This document shows, piece after piece, positions 1 to 10,928 of a DNA stretch of 64,000 nt. Source of the DNA: Shinella zoogloeoides (GTDB taxonomy: Bacteria > Pseudomonadota > Alphaproteobacteria > Rhizobiales > Rhizobiaceae). Under the pieces are notes generated by a model. The model was given only the letters and a program-made list of their open reading frames with translations, had not been told where the DNA came from and searched no databases. Made by a program: the position numbers and the translations under genes. Location: positions 1,315,501 through 1,379,500 of the forward strand of contig NZ_CP093528.1 of assembly GCF_022682305.1 (NCBI RefSeq). The letters are read 5' to 3'. Within the stretch, counting starts at the first letter, position 1. Each line of letters starts with the position of its first letter.

Positions 1-1
1 G

Positions 2-109
2 TCTCCGGTCAAAGACTTCTATTTGACGAACCCGATAGCGCGCGCCTCCGCGGTCATGGCCGAATGCTCGGCGCTTGCCCGCAACAATTTCAAAGCCGCG
101 GCGGAATGA
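2..109 (+). CDS. nuoG: NADH-quinone oxidoreductase subunit G (NuoG), C-terminal end only
   Basis: Only the last 35 codons are inside the window; the gene starts upstream. The frame reads SPVKDFYLTNPIARASAVMA and ends at TGA 107-109, 20 bases before nuoH. NuoG is the large iron-sulfur subunit of the peripheral arm of complex I. The assignment rests on position directly upstream of nuoH and on resemblance of the tail to rhizobial NuoG as I recall it. No iron-sulfur motif is visible in this fragment. Confidence 0.85.
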   Translation, partial: SPVKDFYLTNPIARASAVMAECSALARNNFKAAAE

Positions 110-129
110 GCGCGAAGGAATAAGACGTT

Positions 130-1176
130 ATGGACGCTTTCATTTCGACCTATGTCTGGCCCGGCGTGATCATGGTGGCGCAGTCGCTGCTGCTCTTGGT
201 CGCCCTGCTGGTCTTCATCGCCTACATCCTCCTTGCCGACCGCAAGATCTGGGCGGCCGTGCAGCTTCGCCGCGGCCCGAACGTCGTCGGCCCGTGGGGT
301 CTGTTCCAGTCCTTCGCCGACCTTCTGAAGTTCGTCTTCAAGGAGCCGGTGATCCCGGCGACGGCCAACAAGGTGATCTTCCTGCTCGCCCCGCTGGTCT
401 CCGTGACGCTGGCGCTCGCCACCTGGGCGGTCGTGCCGCTCAACAACGGCTGGGTGATCGCCAACATCAATGTCGGCATCCTCTACATCTTCGCGATCTC
501 CTCGCTCGAAGTGTACGGCATCATCATGGGCGGCTGGGCTTCGAACTCGAAGTACCCGTTCCTCGGCGCGCTGCGTTCGGCCGCGCAGATGGTGTCCTAT
601 GAAGTGTCCATCGGCTTCGTCATCGTCACCGTGCTGCTCTGCGTCGGCTCGCTGAACCTGACGGATATCGTGATGTCGCAGAGCGACGGTCTCGGCACGC
701 GCCTCGGCCTGCCGGCTTCGTTCCTCGACTGGCACTGGCTGTCGCTGTTCCCGATGTTCATCATCTTCTTCATCTCGTCGCTCGCCGAGACGAACCGTCC
801 GCCCTTCGATCTTCCGGAAGCCGAATCCGAACTCGTCGCCGGCTTCATGGTGGAATACGGCTCGACCCCGTACATGATGTTCATGCTCGGCGAATATGCC
901 GCCATCTGCCTGATGTGCGCGCTGATGACGATCCTCTTCCTCGGCGGCTGGCTGCCTCCGGTCGACGTCTGGTTCCTCAACTGGGTTCCCGGCATCATCT
1001 GGTTCGTCCTGAAGGCATCCTTCGTCTTCTTCATGTTCGCGATGGTGAAGGCCTTCGTGCCGCGCTACCGCTACGACCAGCTCATGCGTCTCGGCTGGAA
1101 GGTCTTCCTTCCGATCTCGCTCGCCATGGTCGTCATCGTTGCATTCGTGCTGAAGCTCACGGGCTGGTCCGCATGA
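130..1176 (+). CDS. nuoH: NADH-quinone oxidoreductase subunit H (NuoH)
   Basis: Membrane subunit of complex I at the junction of the peripheral and membrane arms, where it forms much of the ubiquinone-binding chamber. The 348-residue product is highly hydrophobic, with about eight membrane segments. The conserved acidic loop [20 protein letters not shown] lies near residues 217-238; this is the family signature near the quinone channel. The length is normal. It follows nuoG by 20 bases and precedes nuoI by 34, so it is cotranscribed with them. Confidence 0.98.
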   Translation: MDAFISTYVWPGVIMVAQSLLLLVALLVFIAYILLADRKIWAAVQLRRGPNVVGPWGLFQSFADLLKFVFKEPVIPATANKVIFLLAPLVSVTLALATWAVVPLNNGWVIANINVGILYIFAISSLEVYGIIMGGWASNSKYPFLGALRSAAQMVSYEVSIGFVIVTVLLCVGSLNLTDIVMSQSDGLGTRLGLPASFLDWHWLSLFPMFIIFFISSLAETNRPPFDLPEAESELVAGFMVEYGSTPYMMFMLGEYAAICLMCALMTILFLGGWLPPVDVWFLNWVPGIIWFVLKASFVFFMFAMVKAFVPRYRYDQLMRLGWKVFLPISLAMVVIVAFVLKLTGWSA

Positions 1177-1210
1177 CCGCCCGGAACCTCAGCAGCATTG
1201 GAGCTTAAGC

Positions 1211-1702
1211 ATGGCTAGTCTTTCGCAAGCCGTAAATTCGCTGTTCCTCAAGGAATTCGTCGGCGCGTTCTTCCTGTCGATGCGCTACTTCTTCCGCCCG
1301 AAGGCGACGGTGAACTATCCCTTCGAAAAGGGCCCGGTCTCCCCGCGCTTCCGCGGCGAGCACGCGCTGCGCCGCTACCCGAACGGCGAGGAACGCTGCA
1401 TCGCCTGCAAGCTGTGCGAAGCCATCTGTCCGGCCCAGGCCATCACCATCGAAGCCGGCCCGCGCCGCAACGACGGCACGCGCCGCACGGTGCGCTACGA
1501 CATAGACATGGTGAAGTGCATCTATTGCGGCTTCTGCCAGGAAGCCTGCCCGGTCGACGCCATCGTCGAAGGTCCGAATTTCGAATTCTCGACCGAGACG
1601 CGCGAAGAGCTCTACTACGACAAGCAGAAGCTCCTCGATAACGGCGATCGCTGGGAGCGGGAAATCGCCCGCAACATCGCTATGGATTCGCCTTACCGCT
1701 GA
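1211..1702 (+). CDS. nuoI: NADH-quinone oxidoreductase subunit I (NuoI), 2x[4Fe-4S] ferredoxin-like
   Basis: Carries the two [4Fe-4S] clusters that pass electrons to the terminal cluster of complex I. Both CxxCxxCxxxCP motifs are intact: [12 protein letters not shown] from Cys63 and [12 protein letters not shown] from Cys103. The N-terminus has the short amphipathic stretch that anchors NuoI to the membrane arm. At 163 residues it matches the alphaproteobacterial form. The ATG at 1211 follows AGCATTGGAGC, a good ribosome site. Confidence 0.98.
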   Translation: MASLSQAVNSLFLKEFVGAFFLSMRYFFRPKATVNYPFEKGPVSPRFRGEHALRRYPNGEERCIACKLCEAICPAQAITIEAGPRRNDGTRRTVRYDIDMVKCIYCGFCQEACPVDAIVEGPNFEFSTETREELYYDKQKLLDNGDRWEREIARNIAMDSPYR

Positions 1703-1730
1703 TCGGCGGACGGGCAAAATGAAAGCAAGT

Positions 1731-1752
1731 GCCTGACGAAAGGTCGTCAGGC
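1731..1752 (+). other. Hairpin in the nuoI-nuoJ gap
   Basis: GCCTGACGA (1731-1739) and TCGTCAGGC (1744-1752) form a perfect 9-bp stem with the loop AAGG. It lies in the 99-base nuoI-nuoJ gap, the longest spacer within nuo in this window. No U-tract follows, so a true terminator is unlikely. It could stabilise or divide the mRNA. Confidence 0.5.
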
Positions 1753-1801
1753 TTCGACGGGGGAGGGGGACCTCTTCCGGGGAAGACGAAAAGGCACCAA
1801 A

Positions 1802-2416
1802 ATGGGTCTGCAGGCTCTATTCTTCTATCTGTTCGCCTTCGTGGCGGTGGCGTCCGCCTTCATGGTGATCGCGTCCAGGAACCCGGTCTATTCCGTGCTG
1901 TTCCTGATCCTCACCTTTTTCAATTCGGCGGGCTTGTTCCTCCTGACGGGCGCCGAGTTCCTGGCGATGATCCTGCTGGTCGTCTATGTCGGCGCCGTCG
2001 CGGTTCTCTTCCTCTTCGTCGTCATGATGCTGGACATCGACTTTGCCGAGCTGCGCGCGGGCGCGCTGGAATATGCTCCTGTCGGCGCGCTGATCGGCAT
2101 CATCCTGGCGATCGAACTGGTCGTCGTGGTCGGCGGCTCGACGCTCTCTCCCGAGATCGCCGCCAATGCCTCGATGCCGATCCCGCCGGTCGCCGAGCGC
2201 CAGAACACCGCCGCCCTCGGCGACGTGCTCTATACGAACTACGTCTACTTCTTCCAGATCGCCGGCCTCGTGCTGCTCGTCGCCATGATCGGCGCGATCG
2301 TGCTGACGCTGCGTCACAAGCCACATATCAAGCGCCAGAACATCTCCCAGCAGGTCGCCCGCACGCCGGAGACCGCCGTCGAGGTGGTCAAGGTGAAGCC
2401 CGGGCAGGGTATCTGA
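1802..2416 (+). CDS. nuoJ: NADH-quinone oxidoreductase subunit J (NuoJ)
   Basis: Membrane subunit of complex I (ND6 homologue). The 204-residue product has about five membrane segments in its first 170 residues, including the conserved run [20 protein letters not shown] near residues 59-78, which contains the pi-bulge helix of the ND6 family. A soluble basic tail follows. The ATG at 1802 begins the conserved hydrophobic N-terminus. It belongs to the nuo operon; nuoK starts 25 bases downstream. Confidence 0.97.
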   Translation: MGLQALFFYLFAFVAVASAFMVIASRNPVYSVLFLILTFFNSAGLFLLTGAEFLAMILLVVYVGAVAVLFLFVVMMLDIDFAELRAGALEYAPVGALIGIILAIELVVVVGGSTLSPEIAANASMPIPPVAERQNTAALGDVLYTNYVYFFQIAGLVLLVAMIGAIVLTLRHKPHIKRQNISQQVARTPETAVEVVKVKPGQGI

Positions 2417-2441
2417 GGCCGCGCGGACAAGGAAAAGCATC

Positions 2442-2750
2442 ATGGAAATCGGTATTTCCCACTATCTCACCGTCAGCGCCATCCTGTTCGTCCTCGGCGT
2501 CTTCGGCATCTTCCTGAACCGGAAGAACGTCATCGTCATCCTGATGTCGATCGAGCTCATCCTGCTTTCGGTCAACATCAACATGGTCGCGTTCTCGCAC
2601 TTCCTGAACGATATCGTCGGCCAGGTCTTCGCGCTGTTCATTCTGACCGTCGCGGCTGCGGAAGCGGCCATCGGTCTTGCAATTCTCGTCGTCTTCTACC
2701 GTAACCGCGGTTCGATCGCCGTCGAAGACGTCAATATGATGAAGGGCTGA
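2442..2750 (+). CDS. nuoK: NADH-quinone oxidoreductase subunit K (NuoK)
   Basis: Small three-helix membrane subunit of complex I (ND4L homologue) and part of the proton path. The 102-residue product has the conserved glutamate in [18 protein letters not shown] (near residue 37) and a second one in [14 protein letters not shown] (near residue 72); both are needed for proton transfer in the family. The length is typical. Only seven bases separate it from nuoL, which indicates translational coupling. Confidence 0.97.
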   Translation: MEIGISHYLTVSAILFVLGVFGIFLNRKNVIVILMSIELILLSVNINMVAFSHFLNDIVGQVFALFILTVAAAEAAIGLAILVVFYRNRGSIAVEDVNMMKG

Positions 2751-2757
2751 TCGGGTC

Positions 2758-4755
2758 ATGGATACCATCATCAAGGCAATCGTCTTCCTCCCGCTGATCG
2801 GCTTCCTGATCGCCGGCCTCGGTGGCAACGCCATCGGCGCCAAGGCGTCGGAATATGTCACGTCCGGCTTCATGATCATCGCGGCCGCGCTGTCGTGGAT
2901 CGTCTTCTTCAACGTCGCCATGGGCGAGACGGAGATGATCAAGGTCAGCGTGCTCACCTGGATCCAGTCCGGCAGCTTCGATGTCGAATGGGCGTTCCGC
3001 GTCGATACGCTGACGGCGGTCATGCTCGTCGTCGTGAACTCGGTCTCGACGCTCGTGCATGTCTATTCCATCGGCTACATGCACCACGATCCGCATCGCC
3101 CGCGCTTCTTCGCGTATCTGTCGCTCTTCACCTTCGCTATGCTCATGCTGGTGACGTCCGACAACCTTCTCCAGATGTTCTTCGGCTGGGAAGGCGTGGG
3201 TCTGGCCTCGTACCTGCTGATCGGCTTCTGGTACAAGAAGCCCTCGGCCAGCGCCGCCGCCATGAAGGCCTTCATCGTCAACCGCGTCGGCGACTTCGGC
3301 TTCGCGCTCGGCATCTTCTCGGTCTTCGTGCTCTTCGGCTCGATCAACTTCGAGACGATCTTTGCGACCGCCGCGACCTACCTGCCGGCCGAAGGCGCTG
3401 CTGACGCCGCAGAGCCGGTCATCAACCTCTTCGGCATGAGCCTCGACAAGTCGCAGGCGCTGACGGCCACCTGCCTGCTGCTCTTCATGGGCGCGATGGG
3501 CAAGTCGGCGCAGTTCCTGCTGCACACCTGGCTGCCGGACGCCATGGAAGGCCCGACCCCGGTCTCGGCCCTCATCCATGCCGCGACCATGGTCACCGCC
3601 GGCGTCTTCCTCGTCGCCCGCATGTCGCCGGTCTTCGAACTGTCGCACAACGCCCTGATGGTCGTGACGCTCGTCGGCGCCATCACCGCCTTCTTCGCGG
3701 CGACGGTCGGCCTCGTGCAGAACGACATCAAGCGCGTCATCGCCTATTCGACCTGCTCGCAGCTCGGCTACATGTTCGTGGCGCTCGGCATCGGCGCCTA
3801 TGGCGCGGCGATCTTCCATCTCTTCACGCACGCCTTCTTCAAGGCTCTGCTGTTCCTTGGTGCGGGTTCCGTCATCCACGCCGTCGATGGCGAGCAGGAC
3901 ATGCGTTACATGGGTGGCCTTCGCAAGCACATCCCGGTCACGTTCTGGATGATGACGATCGGCACGCTGGCACTGACGGGCGTCGGCATCCCGGGCACGA
4001 TCATCGGCTTCGCCGGCTTCTTCTCGAAGGACGCGATCATCGAATCGACCTTCGCCTCGCACAGCCCGATCGCCGGTTTCGCCTTCGTCATGCTGGTCAT
4101 CGCCGCGCTCTTCACGAGCTTCTATTCCTGGCGCCTGGCGTTCATGACCTTCTTCGGCAAGCCGCGCGCTTCCGCTGATGTCATGCACCATGTCCATGAA
4201 TCCCCGGCCGTGATGCTGATCCCGCTCTACCTGCTCGCCGCAGGCGCGGTCGCAGCCGGCGTGATCTTCGTGGAATATTTCTACGGCCATCACTACGAGG
4301 AATTCTGGCAGGGCGCACTCTTCACGGGTGCCGAAAACCACCTCGTGCACGAGTTCCACAACGTCCCGCTCTGGGTGAAGTGGAGCCCGTTCGCCGCCAT
4401 GGCCATCGGCTTCGTCACCGCCTGGTACATGTATATCCGGTCGCCGGAAACGCCGAAGGCCCTCGCAGAGCAGCACCGCGGTCTTTACCAGTTCCTGCTC
4501 AACAAGTGGTACTTCGACGAACTCTACGATTTCCTCTTCGTCCGTTCGGCGAAGGCGCTCGGCAAGTTCCTCTGGAAGAAGGGTGACGGCGTCGTCATCG
4601 ACGGTCTCGGCCCGAACGGCATCGCCGCCCGCGTCGTCGACGTCACCAACCGCGTCGTCCGCCTGCAGACCGGCTACCTCTATCACTACGCATTCGCGAT
4701 GCTGCTCGGTATTGCAGCACTCGTCACCTGGATGATGCTCGGGAGTTCCCTCTGA
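2758..4755 (+). CDS. nuoL: NADH-quinone oxidoreductase subunit L (NuoL)
   Basis: The largest antiporter-like proton-pumping subunit of complex I, at the distal end of the membrane arm. The 665-residue product has the family pattern: [19 protein letters not shown] near residue 141, the [20 protein letters not shown] segment near residue 258, and a long C-terminal lateral helix. About 16 membrane segments are expected. Its TGA overlaps the nuoM ATG by one base (TGATG), a classic coupling arrangement. Confidence 0.98.
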   Translation: MDTIIKAIVFLPLIGFLIAGLGGNAIGAKASEYVTSGFMIIAAALSWIVFFNVAMGETEMIKVSVLTWIQSGSFDVEWAFRVDTLTAVMLVVVNSVSTLVHVYSIGYMHHDPHRPRFFAYLSLFTFAMLMLVTSDNLLQMFFGWEGVGLASYLLIGFWYKKPSASAAAMKAFIVNRVGDFGFALGIFSVFVLFGSINFETIFATAATYLPAEGAADAAEPVINLFGMSLDKSQALTATCLLLFMGAMGKSAQFLLHTWLPDAMEGPTPVSALIHAATMVTAGVFLVARMSPVFELSHNALMVVTLVGAITAFFAATVGLVQNDIKRVIAYSTCSQLGYMFVALGIGAYGAAIFHLFTHAFFKALLFLGAGSVIHAVDGEQDMRYMGGLRKHIPVTFWMMTIGTLALTGVGIPGTIIGFAGFFSKDAIIESTFASHSPIAGFAFVMLVIAALFTSFYSWRLAFMTFFGKPRASADVMHHVHESPAVMLIPLYLLAAGAVAAGVIFVEYFYGHHYEEFWQGALFTGAENHLVHEFHNVPLWVKWSPFAAMAIGFVTAWYMYIRSPETPKALAEQHRGLYQFLLNKWYFDELYDFLFVRSAKALGKFLWKKGDGVVIDGLGPNGIAARVVDVTNRVVRLQTGYLYHYAFAMLLGIAALVTWMMLGSSL

Positions 4756-6266
4756 TGACCGATTGGCCCATTCTTTCAGCGGTCACCTTCCTCCCGCTCG
4801 TCGGTGTGGCGCTCCTGCTGCTGACCCGCGAGGACAGCCCGTACGGCCGCCGCAACATCCTGAACGTGGCGCTGCTGACGACGGTCTTCACCTTCGTGCT
4901 CTCGCTCTTCATCTGGGTTGGCTTCGACTATTCGAACCCCGGTTTCCAGATGGTCGAGAAGCATGAATGGCTCGGCACCGGCATTTCCTACCACCTCGGC
5001 GTCGACGGCATCTCCATGCTGTTCGTCATCCTTTCGACCTTCCTGATGCCGTTCTGCGTGCTCGCAAGCTGGAACACCATCGAGAAGCGCCTGAAGGAAT
5101 ACATGATCGCCTTCCTGCTTCTGGAAGTGTTCATGGTCGGCGTGTTCGTCTCGCTCGACATCGTCCTCTTCTACGTCTTCTTCGAAGCGGGCCTCATTCC
5201 GATGTTCATCATCATCGGCGTGTGGGGCGGCAAGGATCGCGTCTACGCATCCTACAAGTTCTTCCTCTATACGCTGCTCGGCTCGGTCCTGATGCTGCTC
5301 GCCATCATGGCGATGTACTGGCAGGCCGGCACGACCGACATCACGGAACTGCTCGCTTACAATTTCCCGGCCCATATGCAGACCTGGCTGTGGCTCGCCT
5401 TCTTCGCCTCCTTCGCGGTGAAGATGCCGATGTGGCCGGTCCATACCTGGCTTCCCGACGCGCACGTTCAGGCGCCGACGGCAGGCTCGGTCATCCTGGC
5501 CGGCGTTCTCCTGAAGCTCGGCGGTTACGGTTTCATCCGCTTCTCGCTGGCCATGTTCCCGCTCGCCTCCGACTATTTCGCGCCCTTCGTCTTCGCGCTG
5601 TCGGTCATCGCCATCATCTACACCTCACTGGTCGCGATGATGCAGGACGACATCAAGAAGCTGATCGCCTATTCGTCGGTCGCCCACATGGGCTATGTCA
5701 CCATGGGCATCTTCGCGGCGAACGCGCAGGGTCTCCAGGGCGCCATCTTCCAGATGCTCTCGCACGGCATCGTCTCCGGCGCGCTCTTCCTTTGCGTCGG
5801 CGTCGTCTACGACCGGCTGCACACCCGCGAGATCTCCGCCTATGGCGGCCTCGTCAACAACATGCCGAAATACGCCGTCGCCTTCATGATCTTCACCATG
5901 GCGAATGTCGGCCTGCCCGGCACATCCGGCTTCGTCGGCGAAATCATGACCCTGCTCGGTGCCTTCCGCGCCAACACCTGGGTTGCGCTCTTCGCCACGA
6001 CGGGCGTCATCCTCTCCGCCTCCTACGCGCTGTGGCTCTACCGCCGCGTGATCTTCGGTGCGCTCGAGAAGGAAAGCCTGAAGTCGCTGCTCGACCTGTC
6101 GGGCCGTGAAAAGGCGCTGCTCTACCCGCTGGTGATCCTGACGATCTTCTTCGGTGTCTATCCGGCGCCGGTCTTCGATGTGACGGCGGCTTCGGTCGAC
6201 GCGCTTCTCAATCAATACTCCGCGGCTCTGCAAGCGGCGCAATCCGTTGCGCTCTCGGCGAACTGA
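4755..6266 (+). CDS. nuoM: NADH-quinone oxidoreductase subunit M (NuoM)
   Basis: Second antiporter-like proton-pumping subunit of complex I. The 503-residue product contains [19 protein letters not shown], with the conserved glutamate near residue 142, and the [20 protein letters not shown] motif near residue 232. Both are characteristic of the NuoM/ND4 family. Length and hydrophobicity are normal. It overlaps the end of nuoL by one base and lies 14 bases from nuoN. Confidence 0.98.
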   Translation: MTDWPILSAVTFLPLVGVALLLLTREDSPYGRRNILNVALLTTVFTFVLSLFIWVGFDYSNPGFQMVEKHEWLGTGISYHLGVDGISMLFVILSTFLMPFCVLASWNTIEKRLKEYMIAFLLLEVFMVGVFVSLDIVLFYVFFEAGLIPMFIIIGVWGGKDRVYASYKFFLYTLLGSVLMLLAIMAMYWQAGTTDITELLAYNFPAHMQTWLWLAFFASFAVKMPMWPVHTWLPDAHVQAPTAGSVILAGVLLKLGGYGFIRFSLAMFPLASDYFAPFVFALSVIAIIYTSLVAMMQDDIKKLIAYSSVAHMGYVTMGIFAANAQGLQGAIFQMLSHGIVSGALFLCVGVVYDRLHTREISAYGGLVNNMPKYAVAFMIFTMANVGLPGTSGFVGEIMTLLGAFRANTWVALFATTGVILSASYALWLYRRVIFGALEKESLKSLLDLSGREKALLYPLVILTIFFGVYPAPVFDVTAASVDALLNQYSAALQAAQSVALSAN

Positions 6267-6280
6267 GGACGGGACCAAAC

Positions 6281-7723
6281 ATGACTGCTGATACTCTCCT
6301 TGCCAGCCTTCAGCTCTCGACGCCCGAGATCATTCTCGCCGTCGGCGCCCTGGTCCTGCTGATGATCGGTGTGTTCTCGGGCGAGCGCTCGGGCACCACC
6401 GTCACCGGCCTTGCCGTCGCCCTGTTCATCATCGCCGGTCTCTGGCTCGTGCTTGCCACGGGCGAGGGCCAGGCCTATGGCGGCGCCTTCGTCTCCGATG
6501 CCTTCGCCAAGTTCATGAAGGTGCTGGCGCTGATCGGCTCCATCACCGCAATGGTGATGACCGTCGGCCACGCCCGCTCCGACCAGCTCGACCGTTTCGA
6601 GTTCCCGGTCCTGATCGTGCTCTCGACGCTCGGCATGCTGCTGATGATCTCGGCCAACAGCCTGCTGTCGCTCTATCTCGCGCTGGAACTCCAGTCGCTC
6701 GCCCTCTACGTGGTGGCTGCGATCAACCGCGAGAGCCTGCGTTCGACGGAAGCCGGCCTGAAGTACTTCGTGCTCGGCGCGCTCTCCTCGGGCATGCTGC
6801 TCTATGGCATGTCGCTGGTCTATGGCTTCACCGGCCATATCGGCTTCCAGGATATCGCCGCGGCACTTACCGCCGAGGGCCGCTCGCTCGGCCTCGTCTT
6901 CGGTCTCGTGTTCATCCTCGCCGGCCTTGCCTTCAAGATCTCGGCCGTGCCGTTCCACATGTGGACGCCCGACGTCTATGAGGGCGCGCCGACCCCGGTC
7001 ACGGCCTTCTTCGCCGCCGCTCCGAAGGTCGCCGCCATGGCCATGCTGGTGCGCATCGTCATCGACGCTTTCCAGCCGGTCGTCGCCGACTGGCAGCAGG
7101 TCGTGGTCTTCATCTCGATCGCCTCGATGCTGCTCGGCTCCTTCGCCGCCATCGGCCAGCGCAACATCAAGCGCCTGATGGCCTATTCCTCCATCGGCCA
7201 CATGGGCTACGCGCTGGTCGGCCTTGCCTCCGGCTCCATGGCCGGTGTGCGCGGCGTCGCGCTCTACATGCTGATCTACATGGTCATGACGCTCGGCACC
7301 TTCGCGATCATCCTCGCCATGCGCCGCAAGGAAGGCGGCAATGTCGAGGAGATCAGCGATCTGGCGGGCCTCTCCTCGACCAATCCGTTCATGGCGACCG
7401 TCATGACGATCCTGATGTTCTCGCTGGCCGGCATCCCGCCGATGGCAGGCTTCTTCGCCAAGTACTTCGTGTTCATGGCGGCCATCGAAGCCCAGCTCTA
7501 TGCGCTCGCCATCATCGGCGTGCTCTCCTCGGTCGTCGGCGCCTACTACTATCTGCGCGTCATCAAGGTCATGTGGTTCGACGAGCCGACCGGGGAATTC
7601 GCCCGCACCTCGGGCGAGCTGAAGCTGGTCTTCGGGCTCTCCGGCCTCTTCGTTCTCGGCTATGTGCTGATCGGCGGCCCGATCGGCAATGCGGCCGAAG
7701 CTGCGGCGCGGACCTTCTTTTGA
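6281..7723 (+). CDS. nuoN: NADH-quinone oxidoreductase subunit N (NuoN)
   Basis: Third antiporter-like proton-pumping subunit of complex I and the last nuo gene. The 480-residue product contains [20 protein letters not shown] near residue 130 and [20 protein letters not shown] near residue 223, both conserved in NuoN/ND2. Its stop codon overlaps the TTG start of birA by four bases (TTGA), so birA is probably translated from the same transcript. Confidence 0.98.
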   Translation: MTADTLLASLQLSTPEIILAVGALVLLMIGVFSGERSGTTVTGLAVALFIIAGLWLVLATGEGQAYGGAFVSDAFAKFMKVLALIGSITAMVMTVGHARSDQLDRFEFPVLIVLSTLGMLLMISANSLLSLYLALELQSLALYVVAAINRESLRSTEAGLKYFVLGALSSGMLLYGMSLVYGFTGHIGFQDIAAALTAEGRSLGLVFGLVFILAGLAFKISAVPFHMWTPDVYEGAPTPVTAFFAAAPKVAAMAMLVRIVIDAFQPVVADWQQVVVFISIASMLLGSFAAIGQRNIKRLMAYSSIGHMGYALVGLASGSMAGVRGVALYMLIYMVMTLGTFAIILAMRRKEGGNVEEISDLAGLSSTNPFMATVMTILMFSLAGIPPMAGFFAKYFVFMAAIEAQLYALAIIGVLSSVVGAYYYLRVIKVMWFDEPTGEFARTSGELKLVFGLSGLFVLGYVLIGGPIGNAAEAAARTFF

Positions 7724-8487
7724 GCGGGTCTGACAATCCTCGCCGGATATCGCTCGACGATTTCCGGCACGAGGCGCTCGCGGATGTGGGCTCGACCAAT
7801 ACGGAATGCCTGGAGCGCGCCCGAAAGGGCGCGCTTTCCGGTCTCTGGATCACCGCCGACCGGCAGACCGGCGGTCGCGGCCGGCGCGGCCGGGCCTGGT
7901 TTTCCGAGCCGGGCAACCTTTATTCCTCGCTGTTGCTGATCGACGCCGCGCCGATGGATCGGCTCGGCTCCCTGCCGTTGGCGATTGCCGTCGCCGTGCA
8001 GGATGCCGTCAGCCGCGTCATGCCTCTCGGTGCACCCGAAGTGCTGGTCAAGTGGCCGAACGATATCCTCATCGAGCGCCGCAAGGTCTGCGGCATCCTG
8101 ATCGAGGGGGAGGCCCTGCCGGATGGCAGGCACGCGCTGGTGATCGGTATCGGCATCAATGTTTCGGTCGCACCGGGTGCAGGCCTGTATCCCGTCGCGA
8201 CCTTGCGGGATTTCGGCGTCTCCGCATCCCCGGACGAACTCTTCGCCCATCTCTTCCGGTCGATGGCGGAAACGCTGGCGCTATGGAACCGCGGCCGCGG
8301 CATCGCCTCCATCATGGAGCGCTGGAAAGAGGTGGCGGGCGGCATCGGGGAAAACATCACGGTCAATCTGCCCGACCGTTCTATTTCCGGGCGCTTTGCC
8401 GGAATTGATGATACAGGTCTCCTGAAACTGGAGACGGATGATGGCGGCACGCAACTGATCGCGGCCGGCGACGTATTTTTTGGATAG
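7720..8487 (+). CDS. birA: Biotin--[acetyl-CoA-carboxylase] ligase, monofunctional (BirA)
   Basis: Activates biotin with ATP and attaches it to the carboxyl carrier protein AccB, which is encoded at 54748-55215 in this window. The 255-residue product has the biotinyl-ligase core: [19 protein letters not shown] near residues 49-67 and [20 protein letters not shown] near residues 110-129. There is no N-terminal helix-turn-helix, so it should not act as a repressor. I chose the TTG at 7720 because it overlaps the nuoN stop as TTGA. The upstream reading frame lies entirely inside nuoN. Confidence 0.93.
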   Translation: MSGSDNPRRISLDDFRHEALADVGSTNTECLERARKGALSGLWITADRQTGGRGRRGRAWFSEPGNLYSSLLLIDAAPMDRLGSLPLAIAVAVQDAVSRVMPLGAPEVLVKWPNDILIERRKVCGILIEGEALPDGRHALVIGIGINVSVAPGAGLYPVATLRDFGVSASPDELFAHLFRSMAETLALWNRGRGIASIMERWKEVAGGIGENITVNLPDRSISGRFAGIDDTGLLKLETDDGGTQLIAAGDVFFG

Positions 8488-8493
8488 GAATTT

Positions 8494-10170
8494 TTGAAGG
8501 CGATGGCAAAAGAAGACGAACTGGTGTTCCTGCCGCTTGGCGGCGTCGGCGAAATCGGCATGAATCTGGCGCTCTACGGCTACGGCCCGAAGACGAACCG
8601 CCAGTGGATCATGGTCGATTGCGGCGTCACCTTCCCGGGACCGGACCTGCCGGGCGTCGATCTGGTGCTGCCCGATATCCGCTTCCTCGCGGAACAGCGC
8701 AAGAACCTCAAGGGTATCATCATCACCCATGCGCACGAGGACCATTACGGCGCGCTGAACGACCTCTGGCCCGGCCTCAACGTGCCGGTCTATGCTTCAC
8801 CGTTTACGGCCGGCATGCTGGAAGCCAAGCGCGACTACGAGCGCAGCCGCGTCGAAATCCCGGTGACGATCTTCAAGCAGGGCGACCGCATCAATGTCGG
8901 CCCCTTCGAGATCGAGGCCATCGGCGTCAACCACTCCATTCCCGAACCGATGTCGCTGGCGATCACGACGCCGCTCGGCACGGTCATCCATACGGGTGAC
9001 TGGAAGATCGACCTCGATCCCTCGCTCGGTCCGCTGACCGACGAGGCACGCTTCCGCAAGCTCGGCGACGAGGGCGTTCTGGCGCTGATCTGCGACAGCA
9101 CCAATGCGGTGCGCGACGGCATCTCGCCGTCCGAGCATGAGGTCTCCGAGAGCCTGACGAAGATCATCGAGGCGGCCGAGGGCAGGGTGGGTATCACCAC
9201 CTTTTCTTCGAATGTCGGCCGCATTCGCTCCATCGCGCTGGCCGCCGAGGCCGCCGGTCGCGAAGTGCTGCTGCTCGGCAGCTCCATGAAGCGCGTGACG
9301 GACGTGGCGCGCGATATCGGCCTCATGGAAGGTCTGAAGCCCTTCATCGCCGAGGACGAGTTCGGCTATATCCCGCGCGACAAGGTCGTCGTCATCCTCA
9401 CCGGCAGCCAGGGCGAGCCGCGCGCCGCGCTGGCGAAAATCGCCCGCGACGAGATGCGCAACGTCGCCTTTACCGATGGCGATACGATCATCTTCTCCTC
9501 GCGCGCCATTCCCGGCAACGAGAAGGCCATCAACGATATCAAGAACGGCCTGATCGAGCAGGGCATCAACATCATCACCGACGCCGAGGCGCTCGTGCAT
9601 GTCTCCGGCCATCCGCGCCGGCATGAATTGCAGCAGATGTACGGCTGGGTGCGTCCGAAGATGGTCGTGCCGGTGCACGGCGAGGCCGCGCAACTGACGG
9701 CCCATGCCCAGCTTGCCGAACAGTCCGGCATCGGCGAAGTGCCGCGCGTGCGCAACGGCGATGTGCTGAAGCTCGCTCCGGGCGCGCCCGAGGTCGTCGA
9801 TCACGCACCCTTCGGCCGCATCTTCAAGGACGGCAACCTGATCGGTGATTATGAGGAGATGGGCATCGGCGACCGCCGCAAGCTCGCCTTCGTCGGCCAT
9901 GTCGCCGTCAGTGTCCTGCTCGACAGCCGCTATGATTTCCAGGGTGACCCGGAGGTCGAGCCTTTCGGCCTGCCGCAGTTCGACGACGAGGGCGAGGACA
10001 TGGGCGACACGCTCTATGACGCCGTGCTCGGTGCGGTCGAAAGCATTCCGCGCGCCCGCCGCAAGGACCTTGAGATGGTGCGTGAGGCCGTGCGCCGCGC
10101 GGTGCGCTCCACGGCGAACGAGATCTGGGGCAAGAAGCCGGTCGTCACCGTGTTCCTGACCAAGGTGTGA
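8494..10170 (+). CDS. rnj: Ribonuclease J
   Basis: Metallo-beta-lactamase/beta-CASP ribonuclease with 5'-3' exonuclease and possible endonuclease activity, involved in rRNA maturation and mRNA decay. The zinc motif ITHAHEDHYGAL lies at residues 77-88 (His79, His81, Asp83, His84). The beta-CASP portion and the HGEAAQL region near residue 395 are present, and 558 residues is normal for alphaproteobacterial RNase J. A TTG at 8494 and an ATG at 8503 (MAKEDELV) are both possible; AGGAA at 8486-8490 is better spaced for the ATG. The gene starts six bases after birA. Confidence 0.93.
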   Translation: MKAMAKEDELVFLPLGGVGEIGMNLALYGYGPKTNRQWIMVDCGVTFPGPDLPGVDLVLPDIRFLAEQRKNLKGIIITHAHEDHYGALNDLWPGLNVPVYASPFTAGMLEAKRDYERSRVEIPVTIFKQGDRINVGPFEIEAIGVNHSIPEPMSLAITTPLGTVIHTGDWKIDLDPSLGPLTDEARFRKLGDEGVLALICDSTNAVRDGISPSEHEVSESLTKIIEAAEGRVGITTFSSNVGRIRSIALAAEAAGREVLLLGSSMKRVTDVARDIGLMEGLKPFIAEDEFGYIPRDKVVVILTGSQGEPRAALAKIARDEMRNVAFTDGDTIIFSSRAIPGNEKAINDIKNGLIEQGINIITDAEALVHVSGHPRRHELQQMYGWVRPKMVVPVHGEAAQLTAHAQLAEQSGIGEVPRVRNGDVLKLAPGAPEVVDHAPFGRIFKDGNLIGDYEEMGIGDRRKLAFVGHVAVSVLLDSRYDFQGDPEVEPFGLPQFDDEGEDMGDTLYDAVLGAVESIPRARRKDLEMVREAVRRAVRSTANEIWGKKPVVTVFLTKV

Positions 10171-10207
10171 TGCGGGGCGGTTAAGCCGCCCCTCCGCCTG
10201 CCGGCAG

Positions 10208-10231
10208 CTTCTCCCCGCAAGCGGGGAGAAG
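10208..10231. repeat. Rhizobial-type intergenic palindrome after the RNase J gene
   Basis: CTTCTCCCCGC (10208-10218) pairs with GCGGGGAGAAG (10221-10231), leaving AA between them. Palindromes with a CTCCCCGCAAGCGGGGAG core are very common between genes in Rhizobium and Sinorhizobium (the RIME family as I recall). The flanks from 10232 to 10300 continue with GC-rich partial inversions. It may also act as a terminator for the RNase J transcript, though no U-tract follows. Confidence 0.55.
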
Positions 10232-10399
10232 GCGGTTGCAACATTTCAGCCGCAGCTTGCGGGATATCGGCTCGCGGCAGCGGGGTGAGCGGCCGTCCGC
10301 AAGCTTGGGATTCGAGGGTGCGACGGCACGCCACCCTTACGCCATTTGAATTTCCAGGGCAGACGGCGTAAAAGGCCGCCTGTCGCACGAGGACCGTCC

Positions 10400-10669
10400 A
10401 TGCAGCTCTTTTCCTACTTCGCCGTTTATTTCATCGTCTGGTGGATGACGCTCTTTGCGATCCTTCCCCTGGGGCTGAAGACGCAGGCGGAGGCCGAGGA
10501 GGTTGTGCCCGGCACGGTCGAGAGTGCCCCGGCGCGCTTTCGCGGCGGCCGCGTGGTGCTGCTGACGACCATCGTATCCGCCGTTATCTACGGCGCCTGG
10601 TATATCCTGTCGGTGCGTTTCGGCCTTGGCATCGACGCCATCCCGCAGATCATGCCGAACTTCAAGTAG
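10400..10669 (+). CDS. DUF1467 family small membrane protein
   Basis: An 89-residue protein with two membrane segments, roughly residues 5-25 (YFAVYFIVWWMTLFAILPLG) and 52-72 (VLLTTIVSAVIYGAWYIL), joined by a short acidic loop. This matches the DUF1467 family, widespread in alphaproteobacteria with no established function. The ATG at 10400 directly begins the conserved N-terminus, so I prefer it to an upstream in-frame start at 10346. It lies between the RNase J gene and proS, an arrangement I recall from other rhizobia. Confidence 0.8.
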   Translation: MQLFSYFAVYFIVWWMTLFAILPLGLKTQAEAEEVVPGTVESAPARFRGGRVVLLTTIVSAVIYGAWYILSVRFGLGIDAIPQIMPNFK

Positions 10670-10697
10670 CATGCCGCAAAGGTTAACCACGGCATGC

Positions 10698-10725
10698 CGC
10701 CCCGGGTAATTCATTCCGGGGGCTT
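10698..10725 (+). terminator. Possible terminator hairpin after the DUF1467 gene
   Basis: GCCCCGG and CCGGGGGC, separated by about ten AT-rich bases, can form a stem with one bulged G, 29 bases past the stop codon. It is GC-rich but has no clear T-run after it, so this is only a candidate. Confidence 0.35.
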
Positions 10726-10928
10726 CGGACTGTACTGGAAAAGTCTTCCTTTCCCATTCGTCGGCGCTCGCCTCATCGGGCAGGCCCACGCGGCGTTTTC
10801 GGCAGGTCTCTTCGCCAGGTCCGGCTTCCCATGCGCGGGGTAATGCCGCCGCGCCGCCGGGCTGCGCGACCTTGCCGCATGGACACGCTGTCCAGAGTTG
10901 CTAAATGGAAGGGGCTTTGATCGAAAGG

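Noticed and set aside
2731..4686. 651-residue minus-strand frame inside nuoL
   Set aside because: Antisense shadow of a GC-rich gene; rich in Asp, Glu, His and Arg as expected from reverse reading of membrane-protein codons. nuoL is certain.
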